The notes beneath the pieces are model-generated. The model searched no databases. It saw only the letters and a program-made list of their open reading frames with translations, and had not been told where the DNA came from. From NCBI GenBank assembly GCA_903840165.1, contig CAIMEY010000048.1:1-64000 (forward strand): 64,000 nucleotides of DNA, read 5' to 3'. The number at the start of each line of letters is the position of its first letter. The stretch's first letter is position 1. The stretch is from an uncultured Myxococcales bacterium (GTDB lineage Bacteria > Myxococcota_A > UBA9042). This document shows positions 7,824 through 16,538 of the stretch, one piece after another. Made by a program: the position numbers and the translations under genes.

Positions 7824-8375
7824 ATGAAGCCCAGTTCACCGAACATTTCGGCCCTGACAACCGGGCTCTTCTACGCGGTGATGGCAGCAGTGGCTGCGCT
7901 GTGGTCCAGCCTTTTGCCCCAAGGAATGAAGGGCTTGCTGGCCCTGCCGCAGACGCTGACGGTGCCCTGGTGGTCGGCGGGGCTGGGAGCGGCCGTGCTC
8001 CTCATCGGTTCGAGTGAACTGGCGCAGGCGCAAAGTCCAGCGATGCGGGTGGTTGCAAGCGAAATGTGCGAAACAATGGCACCTTTCACTTGGCCACGTG
8101 CGATCTGGTTCGCCTTGACTTCTGGTCTGGCGGAAGAGGCGCTGTTTCGCGGTGCTGCGCAGGCAACGCTCGGCCCCTGGCTGACCGCCCTGGTTTTTGC
8201 CTTACTTCACGGGGGGGGGCGCAGGCGAACGCTGCCGTGGGCGGCCTTTGCCTTGCTCGCGGGCGTCGTCCTTGCCGGTCTGGTGCGTGTCTACGGATCG
8301 CTGGCTCCCGCCGTTGTCGCCCATGTCGTTGTCAACGCGGTCAACCTGCGTAGACTACAGCGCTACGCGGCTTAG
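7824..8375 (+). CDS. CPBP family intramembrane metalloprotease
   Basis: The start at 7824 is preceded by AGGA. The 183-residue protein is largely hydrophobic and has the three CPBP/Abi motifs: EE at 104-105 with R109 (EEALFRG), FxxxH at 125-129, and HxxxN at 167-171. These polar residues form the predicted intramembrane metal-dependent active site of Rce1-like proteases. The bacterial substrates are mostly unknown. Directly after His129 the gene contains nine consecutive G residues (8211-8219), encoding three glycines; length change in this tract would shift the frame. Confidence 0.85.
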   Translation: MKPSSPNISALTTGLFYAVMAAVAALWSSLLPQGMKGLLALPQTLTVPWWSAGLGAAVLLIGSSELAQAQSPAMRVVASEMCETMAPFTWPRAIWFALTSGLAEEALFRGAAQATLGPWLTALVFALLHGGGRRRTLPWAAFALLAGVVLAGLVRVYGSLAPAVVAHVVVNAVNLRRLQRYAA

Positions 8376-8395
8376 GTTGCCGCAGGGCGTAGCCA

Positions 8396-8647
8396 GTGAG
8401 CGAAGATCACGACCGATTGGCCGGCTGGGTTAGCCTAGACCTACGCATGCTCTCGATACTGCTGATTTTTAGCAGTGCCGTTGCCATCCTCGTCCTCGCC
8501 CTGCATTTCAAGGGCCGGCGTTGGGACGAGTATGTTGTTGGTTTTGCTGCCGTCTTCTGTCTCGCTCTGATCAGTTCTCTGATTTTAACCAATGTTTTAG
8601 CGGTGTTTCCGGCGTTTAGGGTCGAAAGTCTCTTCGCAGTCCGCTAG
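8396..8647 (+). CDS. small two-helix membrane protein
   Basis: An open frame begins with GTG 20 nt after the CPBP stop and has AGGG 8-10 nt upstream, so it may be co-transcribed and coupled. The 83-residue product has two hydrophobic segments (about residues 18-38 and 47-72) separated by a short basic loop. An internal ATG at 8447 is an alternative start but has no ribosome binding site. No family is recognised. Confidence 0.45.
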   Translation: MSEDHDRLAGWVSLDLRMLSILLIFSSAVAILVLALHFKGRRWDEYVVGFAAVFCLALISSLILTNVLAVFPAFRVESLFAVR

Positions 8648-8702
8648 CTATTTCGCTGGCCATGGGCCCCGCTTTGGGCATGGCTGTGGGCCAAGCGGTG
8701 GC

Positions 8703-8746
8703 AAAAAGACGACGGGGCCAGCACGGTATCACCGGCCAGCCCCGTC
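8703..8746 (-). terminator. intrinsic terminator of the triple DsbA-like gene
   Basis: Read on the minus strand, GACGGGGC pairs with GCCCCGTC (8711-8746). An inner GCCGGT/ACCGTGC extension closes the hairpin, and GTCTTTTT follows. It lies 16 nt beyond the stop codon at 8763, the right place to end that transcript. Confidence 0.8.
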
Positions 8747-8762
8747 TCAAACGCGGAATCGG

Positions 8763-10766
8763 TTATTTTTTCAGGATCTTATCAATCGTCGCGCCGAGCC
8801 CTTCAGCTGAATAGCCGTTGGCGGGCTCATACTTGTGGCCATTGATGAAGACGGTCGGCGTGCCTTCGACGCCCACCTTGGAGCCCATTTCAATCGTAGA
8901 TTCAAGAAATTTATCCCACTTCTTGCTGTCGGTCGCAGCCTTGAGCTTGGCCATGTCCACGCCGGCTTCCTTGGCCACGGCGGCGATCTTGTCTTCGCTC
9001 AGGTCCTTCTGATTGGCGAACAAGGCCTCGTAAACCTTCCAGAACTTGGCCGGATCCTCGTCCCAAGCTTCTTGGGCGGCAATCGAGGCGGGCTTGGCGA
9101 ACTGGTGGAAAGGCAACGGGTAGTGGGCAAAGACGATCTTGACCTTGTCCGCCCGCGCCTCTTGGGCCAGCTTGATCGGATCAGTAATCCGCGAGCAGAA
9201 GGGGCACTGGAAATCGCTGAATTCCACAATGGTTACCTTGGCATCCTTGGGGCCCTTGAAGGGTAGGCCGTCCACCTGGATGTCGACCACTTTGTCGCCG
9301 AGCTCCGAGAAGACCTTGCCTTTAGCAATCACTTCGTCGTAGTAGCCCTGGCCCTTGTTGTTGCCGGCCTTCTTGATCTCGTCGTCGATCACGGCTTTGA
9401 AGACGCCAATCGGCATGGCGCCGGCGATCTTGTGGCCATTGATCATAAAGCCGGGCGTGCCGCGAACGCTGACGGAGGCGCCGAGGGCTTGGTCATCCTC
9501 GATCTGCTTGGCGGCCGCCGGATCCTTGCGATCGGCGTTGAACTTATCGATATTCAAGCCCAATTCCTTGGCCCAGGTCTGGAAATTCTCCTCCGTCAGC
9601 GTGCCCTGGTTGGCAAAGCACTTGTCATAGAATTCCCAGAACTTACCCTGCTTCTGCGCCGCGATGGTCGCCAGCGAGGCCGGCTTGGCATTGGGGTGGA
9701 AGGGCAGGGGCGTGTGCTTGAAAACAACGCGGATCTTGTCGCCGTAGTCCTTCTCGAGTTGCGTGACGGTCGCAGCGGCGCGGCTGCAGAAGGGGCACTG
9801 GAAGTCGCTGAACTCGACGATGGTGACGATCGCCTTGCTGTTGTCGCCCTTGATGGCGTCGCGCTTGAGGTCGATGGGCACTTTCCACAAATCTGCAGCG
9901 TCTGGCGGGATTTGCGCGGGGCCATCGTCGGCCTTGGGCTGATCGCCGGGCGCGGGACGTCCCGGTGCGGCCGCTGCGGCGGCGGCCGGCGCTGGGGCCT
10001 GGCCCTTGAGGAAGTAAGCTACGACTTTGGCACCGTTTTGCGGGTCACGCTCGGCCGCAGCGGCTTCGGTCAGCGCTTCACCGGACTTGCCGGCAGCCTG
10101 CAGCTTCTTGGCAGCGGCCAGGGCGGCATCGACTTCGGTCTTGAACTGCTCAATCGGCTGCGCGCCCTGCAAGAGCTTGCCATTGATGAAGAAAGACGGC
10201 GTTCCCGAGGCACCGACGGCATTGGCCGCCGCGGCTTCGGTGTCGATCTGCTTGGCCAACTTCTCATCCTTGAGATCGGCCTTGAATTTATTGAGATCGC
10301 AGCCGACTTCTTGGGCCCACTTCTCGAAGTTGACATCGGTCAGCTCGCGGTTATTCGCGAACAGTTTGTCATGCATTTCCCAGAACTTGCCCTGCTTGTG
10401 GGCTGCCATGGCTGCCAGCGCGGCCGGCTTGGCGCGGTCGTGGAAGGGCAGAGGCTGATTGGTCCAGGCAATGCGAATGTCGTTGCCGTAATCCTTGAGC
10501 AATTGGTTGACCGTCGGCTCGACTTTGGAGCAGAAAGGGCACTGGAAATCGCTGGATACAATCACGGTGACCAAAGCCGCCGGATTGCCCTTGTGCGGCA
10601 CGGTGCTCGGTGCCCAATCGCCACCCGCCACAGCAGCGGCAGGTTCAACGGCGTGGGGTGCCACCTGGGCTGCCTGTTGAGACTGGAGATGATTGGAGAA
10701 TCGGCCGGCAGCAAAGGCGATTAGCATCGCGAGCACCACCATCAACAGGGCGTTTTCCTTCTTCAT
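8763..10766 (-). CDS. membrane-anchored protein with three DsbA-like thioredoxin domains
   Basis: The 667-residue protein starts at 10766 with AAGGA upstream and has one N-terminal hydrophobic anchor (about residues 5-22). Three homologous DsbA/thioredoxin_4-type domains follow. Each carries a CPFC active site (Cys 76/79, 324/327, 521/524), a PLPFH element, a KFW element, and a cis-proline loop (GTPS 188-191, GTPG 436-439, GTPT 635-638) before FING or MINGH. An Ala/Pro-rich linker (about 255-290) separates domains 1 and 2. All three active sites are intact. It should act in the periplasm as a thiol oxidoreductase or disulfide isomerase. The neighbouring Cys-rich secreted proteins are plausible clients, which is inference. 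Confidence 0.9.
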   Translation of the reverse strand: MKKENALLMVVLAMLIAFAAGRFSNHLQSQQAAQVAPHAVEPAAAVAGGDWAPSTVPHKGNPAALVTVIVSSDFQCPFCSKVEPTVNQLLKDYGNDIRIAWTNQPLPFHDRAKPAALAAMAAHKQGKFWEMHDKLFANNRELTDVNFEKWAQEVGCDLNKFKADLKDEKLAKQIDTEAAAANAVGASGTPSFFINGKLLQGAQPIEQFKTEVDAALAAAKKLQAAGKSGEALTEAAAAERDPQNGAKVVAYFLKGQAPAPAAAAAAAPGRPAPGDQPKADDGPAQIPPDAADLWKVPIDLKRDAIKGDNSKAIVTIVEFSDFQCPFCSRAAATVTQLEKDYGDKIRVVFKHTPLPFHPNAKPASLATIAAQKQGKFWEFYDKCFANQGTLTEENFQTWAKELGLNIDKFNADRKDPAAAKQIEDDQALGASVSVRGTPGFMINGHKIAGAMPIGVFKAVIDDEIKKAGNNKGQGYYDEVIAKGKVFSELGDKVVDIQVDGLPFKGPKDAKVTIVEFSDFQCPFCSRITDPIKLAQEARADKVKIVFAHYPLPFHQFAKPASIAAQEAWDEDPAKFWKVYEALFANQKDLSEDKIAAVAKEAGVDMAKLKAATDSKKWDKFLESTIEMGSKVGVEGTPTVFINGHKYEPANGYSAEGLGATIDKILKK

Positions 10767-10796
10767 GGGCGTAGGTCCTTGCAGTGGGAGCTCTTT

Positions 10797-10813
10797 GAAA
10801 TCACGATGATTTC
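10797..10813. promoter_or_regulatory. 17-bp perfect palindrome upstream of the triple DsbA-like gene
   Basis: GAAATCA CGA TGATTTC has 7-bp arms and a 3-bp centre, and ends 31 bp upstream of the start codon at 10766. It could be a repressor operator or a short hairpin in the 5' untranslated region. No clear promoter hexamers were identified near it. Confidence 0.45.
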
Positions 10814-11192
10814 GCGGTTCATCCCGGATGTTGCGCGCTGGGTCAGCAGTTTGCGCCTTGGCCCGTCTAGCCGCATCGTGCCCGGGGGCAGTCATGGGTG
10901 GACGCGTTTATGGACAGCGACTTACCTAGTGTCGTCCCTCGGTCCTCGTGGCCGGACGGCAGTCCCAACTCGGCCCAGTGACGCGTGCATGGCGCGAGCC
11001 AAATGGGCGAAAAACGGCAAAAGGTAGGCTCCTCGCAGGCCTACGTCAAGCGTGCTCCCTGGCCTCGATCGGCTTGACCTGCCCCAAGCGAGCCGTCCTT
11101 GTTGGCGTAGTCCGCCGATAAGATAGCAACTTGCGCCCCTTGGGCGATTCCCGTAGCCTGGGCCGCAGAACGCAATGTTCATAGGGTTTGCC
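10814..11192. other. non-coding gap between divergent genes
   Basis: This gap separates the leftward triple DsbA-like gene from the rightward surface protein. It must contain both promoters. TAAGAT near 11119-11124 is a possible -10 box for the rightward gene, but no convincing -35 box stands at the right distance. I see no RNA gene or repeat. Confidence 0.4.
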
Positions 11193-13349
11193 ATGCACTC
11201 CAGCCTTTTGTCCCGATTGGTCGGCTTGTTCGTTGTCCTGTCAGGCCTTTGCAGTCTGCCGGCCCTGGCCTCGGTGCCCCAGGTCGTGTCGATCGATGGC
11301 GCGCTGCGCAGTGGCGGTGGCGTTGCGCCGGACGGCAACTACAAGATTCAGTTCGCTTTGTACAAAGATTTCAGTGGCGGCGCTGCCCTGTGGAATGAAC
11401 TGGCAAGTCCTGTCGCGGTCAAAAACGGCACTTTTTCCTGGCAGTTGGGTAGCGTCAATGCGCTGGCGCCGAGCCTACTGGCCAATCAGCCGACGATCTT
11501 TGTGGGCGTCAGTGTGGGTGACGATCCAGAATTGCCAAGATTGCCATTGACTTCAACGCCTTTCGCCCTGCGCGCCAGTCTCGCAGAAGGTGTCGATTGC
11601 ACCGGTTGCGTCACGTTGCAGCAAATCGATCCGAAGGCGCTGCAAGGATTTGCAAAGACAGCGGATTTGTCCAAGGTAGCGACCACTGGCAACTATGGCG
11701 ATCTAGCGGGCAAGCCGACGCTGGCGACCGTAGCACAGAGCGGCAACTATGCAGATTTGATAGGGATACCTGACCTGACTGTGTTCGCCCAGGCTGCAGC
11801 CCTGGCTAAGGTGGCGACGACCGGGCAATACGGTGACCTGCAAGGACAGCCGAATCTTGCCCTGTACGCCAAGAGCGGCGACTTGGCCAACGTGGCGATT
11901 AGCGGCAACTATTCGGATTTACAGCAGAAGCCTATCGTGCCAAAGGTCGGTGAAGCCTGCGGATCTGGCCTTGTGCTGACCGGATTTGCCGCAGATGGCA
12001 GCTACACCTGTGTATCCTCTTTGGATGTCAATAACTTACCAGCCAATGGCCTGACAGCGGTTTCCAACAAACTGCTCACGGACGAGATTGCCGATTCCGT
12101 GGTCAGTACCGCGGTTCCATTGAAGATTCCGGACTACAACCCCAAAGGCGTTTCCGATAGCGTTGTTTGGCCCGATACTGGTACGGCGGAGGCCTTGGCT
12201 ATTAGTGTCGACCTGGCTAACTCCGATGTTGGTAAGGCTTTTTCGCTGGTCCTCAAAGCGCCGGACAACAGCACGGTGACCCTGTATGATAGCACTCAGC
12301 CCGGCGGCGTCCTCAAGACGACGTTTACCGACAAGACCGTCCTGGCCAAGGGCAGTCTGAGCAGCTGGGTGGGCAAAAATCCCAAAGGAACCTGGACGTT
12401 GACCGTCATCGACAACAACTTCACGGCGGGTGGCTTTGACGGGCAACTCAACGCCTGGAGCCTACAGGTGACGATTTTGTCCAAGACAAAAGTCAAAGCA
12501 TTCGGCGGTTTTCAGTTCTTCAATGCGCCGAGCAACCCCGTGGTTTGCGACGCGACGCAGTCGGGCTTTTCCTACTACAACACCACCGATAAGGCGTTGT
12601 ACATCTGCAATGGTACAGACTTTTTCCCGCTTAGCCTCAGCGTCGTTGGTGCCCAAGGCAACCCTGGCGTGACCTGCAAGGATGTCCTGACCAAGATGCC
12701 GGCCTCCAAAGACGGCGTCTACTGGATTAACCCTGACGGCAAGGGCGCTTATCAAGCCTACTGCGACATGACTACCGACGGCGGCGGCTGGACGCTGGCG
12801 ATGCGGTTCAAGAACGACGCCAAGCTCGGCTGGGCCAGCGCCTACTGGACCGACGGCAATGTGTTCAATGACGATGGGGCCGGTTCGCAGGACCCTTCTC
12901 TCAATGTAGACGCCAAGTTTGCGGCCTTCCTCAATGTGCCGGGCTCCACCTTGCGCGGCTGCAAGGGCGTGCCCGCTGGCGCCCAATGCTTCCAACAAAG
13001 CACCGGTGGTTCCAAGGCGTTACAGGCGCTATTCAACGAGAACTGGAAGGCCGGCGGCCCCAACCGCGCATCGCTGGTCGCGGTCTTTGGCGACGATGGC
13101 AGTCAGCCCAACTGCAATCAGACTGGTATCAACAACTTCAGTAGCTACGGCGGCCCCGGCACCTATTCGGCGGCGCGCTTTGGCTTGGTCGGCAACAACG
13201 AAGGCGACTGTGCCTCCACCGACTCAGGCTGGGGTTTTGGTGTGTATGGTTGTAGCAATACAGCGCTTTCTTGTGGAGCTGGTTTGGCGACATGGAACAG
13301 CGGCGCTTGCCCGACCAGTTGCGTCCAGGGCTCGCTGTGGGTGCGTTGA
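11193..13349 (+). CDS. modular secreted surface protein: tail-fibre-like repeats, P domain, fibrinogen-like C-terminus
   Basis: The start at 11193 follows AGGG and begins a signal peptide likely cut after LPALA (residue 26). Residues about 155-250 contain four repeats of the type GNYxDLxGxP, similar to those in phage tail-fibre-like and adhesin proteins. Residues about 290-430 look like a proprotein-convertase P domain (GTWTLTVIDN ... GGFDGQLNAWSLQV). The C-terminal 230 residues resemble fibrinogen-related or collagen-C-propeptide-like domains (YCDMTTDGGGWTL). Cysteines cluster in this last part. Proteins with this layout are typically exported and bind ligands or partner cells. There is no protease catalytic domain despite the P domain. 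Length is 718 residues. Confidence 0.85.
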   Translation: MHSSLLSRLVGLFVVLSGLCSLPALASVPQVVSIDGALRSGGGVAPDGNYKIQFALYKDFSGGAALWNELASPVAVKNGTFSWQLGSVNALAPSLLANQPTIFVGVSVGDDPELPRLPLTSTPFALRASLAEGVDCTGCVTLQQIDPKALQGFAKTADLSKVATTGNYGDLAGKPTLATVAQSGNYADLIGIPDLTVFAQAAALAKVATTGQYGDLQGQPNLALYAKSGDLANVAISGNYSDLQQKPIVPKVGEACGSGLVLTGFAADGSYTCVSSLDVNNLPANGLTAVSNKLLTDEIADSVVSTAVPLKIPDYNPKGVSDSVVWPDTGTAEALAISVDLANSDVGKAFSLVLKAPDNSTVTLYDSTQPGGVLKTTFTDKTVLAKGSLSSWVGKNPKGTWTLTVIDNNFTAGGFDGQLNAWSLQVTILSKTKVKAFGGFQFFNAPSNPVVCDATQSGFSYYNTTDKALYICNGTDFFPLSLSVVGAQGNPGVTCKDVLTKMPASKDGVYWINPDGKGAYQAYCDMTTDGGGWTLAMRFKNDAKLGWASAYWTDGNVFNDDGAGSQDPSLNVDAKFAAFLNVPGSTLRGCKGVPAGAQCFQQSTGGSKALQALFNENWKAGGPNRASLVAVFGDDGSQPNCNQTGINNFSSYGGPGTYSAARFGLVGNNEGDCASTDSGWGFGVYGCSNTALSCGAGLATWNSGACPTSCVQGSLWVR

Positions 13350-13398
13350 GGCCCAGCGGCAGCCAGAAATCAAAGTAAATTAGCGGATGTGCCAGAGC

Positions 13399-14211
13399 CT
13401 AGCGGGTTTGCGGCGCTGCCACCAATGGCACGCGCGGAATCAGCAGCGGATTGATGGGCCGCGGCCGGGCGTTGCGCAACGCGTCCGTGGTCGCCTGGGG
13501 ATTGGGCGGCTGCTGGCCCGGTTGGCGACGGGTGCGAAGGTTGTCTAAATACGCATTGAAATCAGCATTTTCGGGCTGCAAGCGTACGGCTTCTGCCGCG
13601 AACTCGATCTTGGCATCGAGGTCGGTAGCACCGCGAGATAAGCTTATGTAGTACTGCGCATTTTTCTGTGTTCGCACGACATCGTTGGGCCAAGCTTGGG
13701 CGCGCGCGTCGGCTACGGCCGCGGGGGCTGGCAACCAGCCGAGTAAGGGGCCGGCAGGATCGGAAATAGGCGCTTGCCGATTCGGGGGTTGCAAGCGTTG
13801 CGCAGTGACCAGCAGACTGGCCATCGCCACAGCGGCGGCGACGGTAGGTAGCCATCGCCACGAGGCTTGAGGTGGTGCAGGCGTGTCCTGCGCAACAGTT
13901 TCGAGAGAGATTGCTTGATATTCAACAGGTTGCGGTGGTGTCTCTACAGCGGCGAACTCACGTTCCGCTAGGTCTACGCATGGCTCAGGGGCCTGGGGCG
14001 CGGCAGTGTCCCGCGTTTCAGCCGTGTCCAGAGCCTCGGCAGTGTCCAGCGTTTCGGCAGTGTCCAGCGTTTCGGCCGTGTCCAGAGCTTCGGCAGCGCC
14101 CGCAATTTCAGAATCCGCGGTCGTTCCATGTGATTCTGACTCTGCGGCATCGTCGGCGGCAGGGGCATGTGGGGCTGGAGGGCTAGGCCATGGTGGTTCA
14201 GCAGCAGTCAT
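13399..14211 (-). CDS. single-pass membrane protein with acidic hexapeptide repeats
   Basis: An Ala/Pro/Glu-rich cytoplasmic part of about 145 residues includes five copies of a six-residue repeat (LDTAET or LDTAEA). One membrane segment follows (WLPTVAAAVAMASLLV), then a short region that may form a TPR-like helical pair (AQYYISLSRG ... AAEAVRLQPENADF) and a Pro/Arg-rich tail. The start at 14211 has no good ribosome binding site; longer frames from 14355 or 14370 are possible. Function is unknown. It lies downstream of rplI in the same direction. Confidence 0.55.
   Translation of the reverse strand: MTAAEPPWPSPPAPHAPAADDAAESESHGTTADSEIAGAAEALDTAETLDTAETLDTAEALDTAETRDTAAPQAPEPCVDLAEREFAAVETPPQPVEYQAISLETVAQDTPAPPQASWRWLPTVAAAVAMASLLVTAQRLQPPNRQAPISDPAGPLLGWLPAPAAVADARAQAWPNDVVRTQKNAQYYISLSRGATDLDAKIEFAAEAVRLQPENADFNAYLDNLRTRRQPGQQPPNPQATTDALRNARPRPINPLLIPRVPLVAAPQTR
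14005..14094. repeat. five 18-bp tandem repeats inside a coding region
   Basis: Units run 14005-14022, 14023-14040, 14041-14058, 14059-14076 and 14077-14094. Units 3 and 4 are identical, and the others differ at a few positions. On the minus strand each unit encodes a variant of LDTAET. Copy number may vary between strains without breaking the frame. Confidence 0.9.
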
Positions 14212-14463
14212 CGCGGCGCAGCATGCCACGGCGCTGGGGTGGGTCACAAGCGGGCCGAAGCTGGGCAGTCTTGGGCAAAACTGGGCAAGAGGTGCCCAGC
14301 ATCCCCGCGGCTTGCCATAGCCACCGCGCCTTGCATCCGCAGCGCTGTCCACCATCCGCAAAAACACCAACAGCCAAGCCCGCTTGCCTGTCCCCCAGAA
14401 GGGCCTAGGCGGCGGACTTGGCTGTGGTGTGAACTGCGGTGGTCACCGCCTTGGCAGCGGGGC

Positions 14464-14916
14464 TTATTCCGCTTCCAGAGCCTTGACTTCCACGACAACC
14501 TTGGCGGTCACGTCGCTGTGCAGCTTGACCGTGATCGCGTACTCGCCCACCGTCTTGATGACGTCGGGCATGACGAGGTCGCGGCGGTCGACATTGAAGC
14601 CCTTTTCGGCCATCAAGTCAGCAACTTCACGCACGGTTACCGAGCCGAACAGCTTACCGTCCTCACCCGCATGGCGAGTGACAGACAGGCGCAGACCGTC
14701 GATCTCCTTGGCCGCACCCTGAGCCTGAGCCCGGGCCTTGGCCATGCGCGAGGAGGCAACCCGCTTTTGATGTTCAAACTCACCCACATTGCGCTCATTG
14801 GCCAGAACAGCCAACTTGCGAGGCAGCAGGTAGTTGCGACCAAAGCCATCGGCCACGGTCAGGACATCGCCAATTTTGCCCACGTTGGGCACATTTTCGC
14901 TGAGAATGACTTTCAT
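14464..14916 (-). CDS. rplI: ribosomal protein bL9
   Basis: The 150-residue product has the family N-terminus MKVILSENV and the segment VADGFGRNYLLPRKLA. This is followed by the long connecting helix and the C-terminal domain, so both bL9 domains are present at normal length. It is last in the bS6-bS18-bL9 group, 9 nt downstream of rpsR. AGGAGG-like purines lie directly upstream (GGAGGTTTCC). Confidence 0.97.
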   Translation of the reverse strand: MKVILSENVPNVGKIGDVLTVADGFGRNYLLPRKLAVLANERNVGEFEHQKRVASSRMAKARAQAQGAAKEIDGLRLSVTRHAGEDGKLFGSVTVREVADLMAEKGFNVDRRDLVMPDVIKTVGEYAITVKLHSDVTAKVVVEVKALEAE

Positions 14917-14925
14917 GGAAACCTC

Positions 14926-15201
14926 CTAGTCCGCCGTGGCGCTGGAGAAGGGCATGAACGCCATGATCCGCGCGCGCTTAATGGCCGTCTGCAACTCGCG
15001 CTGATGCGGGGCGCAAACGCCGCTGATGCGACGGGGCACGATCTTGCCGCGCTCAGTGATGAAGCGCTTGAGCATGCTCGGGGTTTTGTAATCGATATAC
15101 AGCGTCTTGTCGGCGCAGAACGGGCACACCTTGCGGCGGCCAAAGCGGCGCTGACGCGGCTGCTGGGCTTGTTGCTGTGGTTTTTCGGCTTCCGGCTTCA
15201 T
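14926..15201 (-). CDS. rpsR: ribosomal protein bS18
   Basis: The 91-residue protein has a basic, Gln-rich N-terminus and the bS18 core (KTLYIDYK ... [11 protein letters not shown]). It keeps the zinc-type residues CPFC at 26-29 and C63/H66, so it is the metal-binding form. The ATG overlaps the rpsF stop as ATGA (15201-15198), so translation is probably coupled. The ssb gene often found between rpsF and rpsR is absent. Confidence 0.97.
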   Translation of the reverse strand: MKPEAEKPQQQAQQPRQRRFGRRKVCPFCADKTLYIDYKTPSMLKRFITERGKIVPRRISGVCAPHQRELQTAIKRARIMAFMPFSSATAD

Positions 15202-15659
15202 ACCATGTCCTCCACGCTCATGTCGTCCATGTCGTCATCGCGGCGACCGCGGTAATCATCCATCGGACGGCGCAGATACTGCTCTTCTTCGTCCTCTTCA
15301 CGCTCGGGCGTCAGGCCCTCGACGCGCTTCTTCTCGGCTTCGACGTCGAAATCGGTCAGCTGAGCAAGCTCAGACAACCGCACGGTTTGATAACGGATCA
15401 CGTCGGTCGAGATCTGCAACTGGCGTTCGACTTCGTGCACGTAGGTTGGTGCAGCGATGTAGCCGAAATACCAGTAGTTTCCCTTCTTGGTCCGGGCGAT
15501 CTCGTAGGCGAGCTTGCGCTTGCCCCAGTCGGCCAGTTTCAACTCGACTCCGCCCAACTGCTCCATCGCCTTAAGTAGGCGCTGATGCAGCTTTTCCACC
15601 ACGTCGGCATCCGTTTCGGGCCGGGTGATGAAGAGCGTCTCGTACATGCGTACCAGCAT
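15198..15659 (-). CDS. rpsF: ribosomal protein bS6
   Basis: The start at 15659 is preceded by AGGAGAG. The core is typical ([10 protein letters not shown] ... [13 protein letters not shown] ... GNYWYFGY). The 153 residues include a long acidic tail (about 115-153), longer than in E. coli, where the tail receives glutamates. It binds bS18 on the 30S platform, in line with its gene neighbour. Confidence 0.97.
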   Translation of the reverse strand: MLVRMYETLFITRPETDADVVEKLHQRLLKAMEQLGGVELKLADWGKRKLAYEIARTKKGNYWYFGYIAAPTYVHEVERQLQISTDVIRYQTVRLSELAQLTDFDVEAEKKRVEGLTPEREEDEEEQYLRRPMDDYRGRRDDDMDDMSVEDMV

Positions 15660-15806
15660 GGCTCTCTCCTTGTGGATTCGCAGCGTTTGACCGAGGCAAG
15701 TTGCCCCATCGCCCGTCTGCGTTAGCCCCCGCTTGATGAGCAGGAGCAAGGTTGGCTGCCGGCCTTTCCGGACAGCCCTGGCCGCGGGAAGAATCCCGTT
15801 GCCAAA

Positions 15807-16457
15807 CTAAGAATTGCTTTTCTTGCTGCCAGCCGTCCCGTTGCAGCGGTTCATCGCCGCATGGACGCCCAACGATGCGATGGCGTTCAACGCGACCGAC
15901 GCACGGTCGATCACGTCAGGTAACTCCGCGTGCTCCAAAGCGGAAAACGAGGACAGTACCCAATCTGCTACATCCATCGCCGCATTGGGCGACCGGCCGA
16001 TGCCGATCCGGACGCGGGCAAATTCCGCCGAGCCGAGCTGCGCAACCAAGGAGCGCAGGCCATTGTGCCCGCCATGACCGCCGCCGGCTTTGATCTGGAC
16101 CCGGCCAAAGGGCAAGTCCAAATCGTCGTGCAACACCACAATTTCCTGGGGTTTTAGCCCATAGAACTGCGCCATTGCCTGGGCCGGATGGCCCGACAGG
16201 TTCATGAACGTCATCGGCTTGAGCAGCCACAAGGGCTCGTTTTGACCAGCGCCACCCAAGGTCACGCGGGTCAATTCGCCTTTGAACTTCTGCTGCCATT
16301 GGGCGTTCTGCCCGTCGGCAATCCGATCGGCCAGGAGCCAACCGGCATTGTGCCGCGTGTGGGCATAGTTACGCCCTGGATTGCCCAAAGCGACGATCGC
16401 GCGGATCGCCGTTGCCGGATGGGGCGAGGGCTGAGTCTTGCCGGACGGTGATTCCAT
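15807..16457 (-). CDS. pth: peptidyl-tRNA hydrolase
   Basis: This releases peptides from prematurely dropped peptidyl-tRNAs in the cytosol. Family landmarks are GNPGRNY at 25-31, the catalytic His36 in TRHNAGW, MTFMNLSG, HDDLDLPFG with the conserved Asp, and GGGHGGHNGLRS. There is a short N-terminal extension of about 17 residues before the usual start of the fold. Length is 216 residues. It sits between rplY and rpsF, a common arrangement. Confidence 0.97.
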   Translation of the reverse strand: MESPSGKTQPSPHPATAIRAIVALGNPGRNYAHTRHNAGWLLADRIADGQNAQWQQKFKGELTRVTLGGAGQNEPLWLLKPMTFMNLSGHPAQAMAQFYGLKPQEIVVLHDDLDLPFGRVQIKAGGGHGGHNGLRSLVAQLGSAEFARVRIGIGRSPNAAMDVADWVLSSFSALEHAELPDVIDRASVALNAIASLGVHAAMNRCNGTAGSKKSNS

Positions 16458-16538
16458 GGCGTTTGGCGGCTGCTGGTCGCCTCGAGGGCGGGGTCAGGTT
16501 CACGGAAAAGCCAGGAAAACCGAGGAGCTACGGACTGA

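Noticed and set aside
3265-11055. 12-bp match CCTACGTCAAGC at about 3267 and 11040
   Set aside because: Too short to separate from chance, and the flanks do not match.
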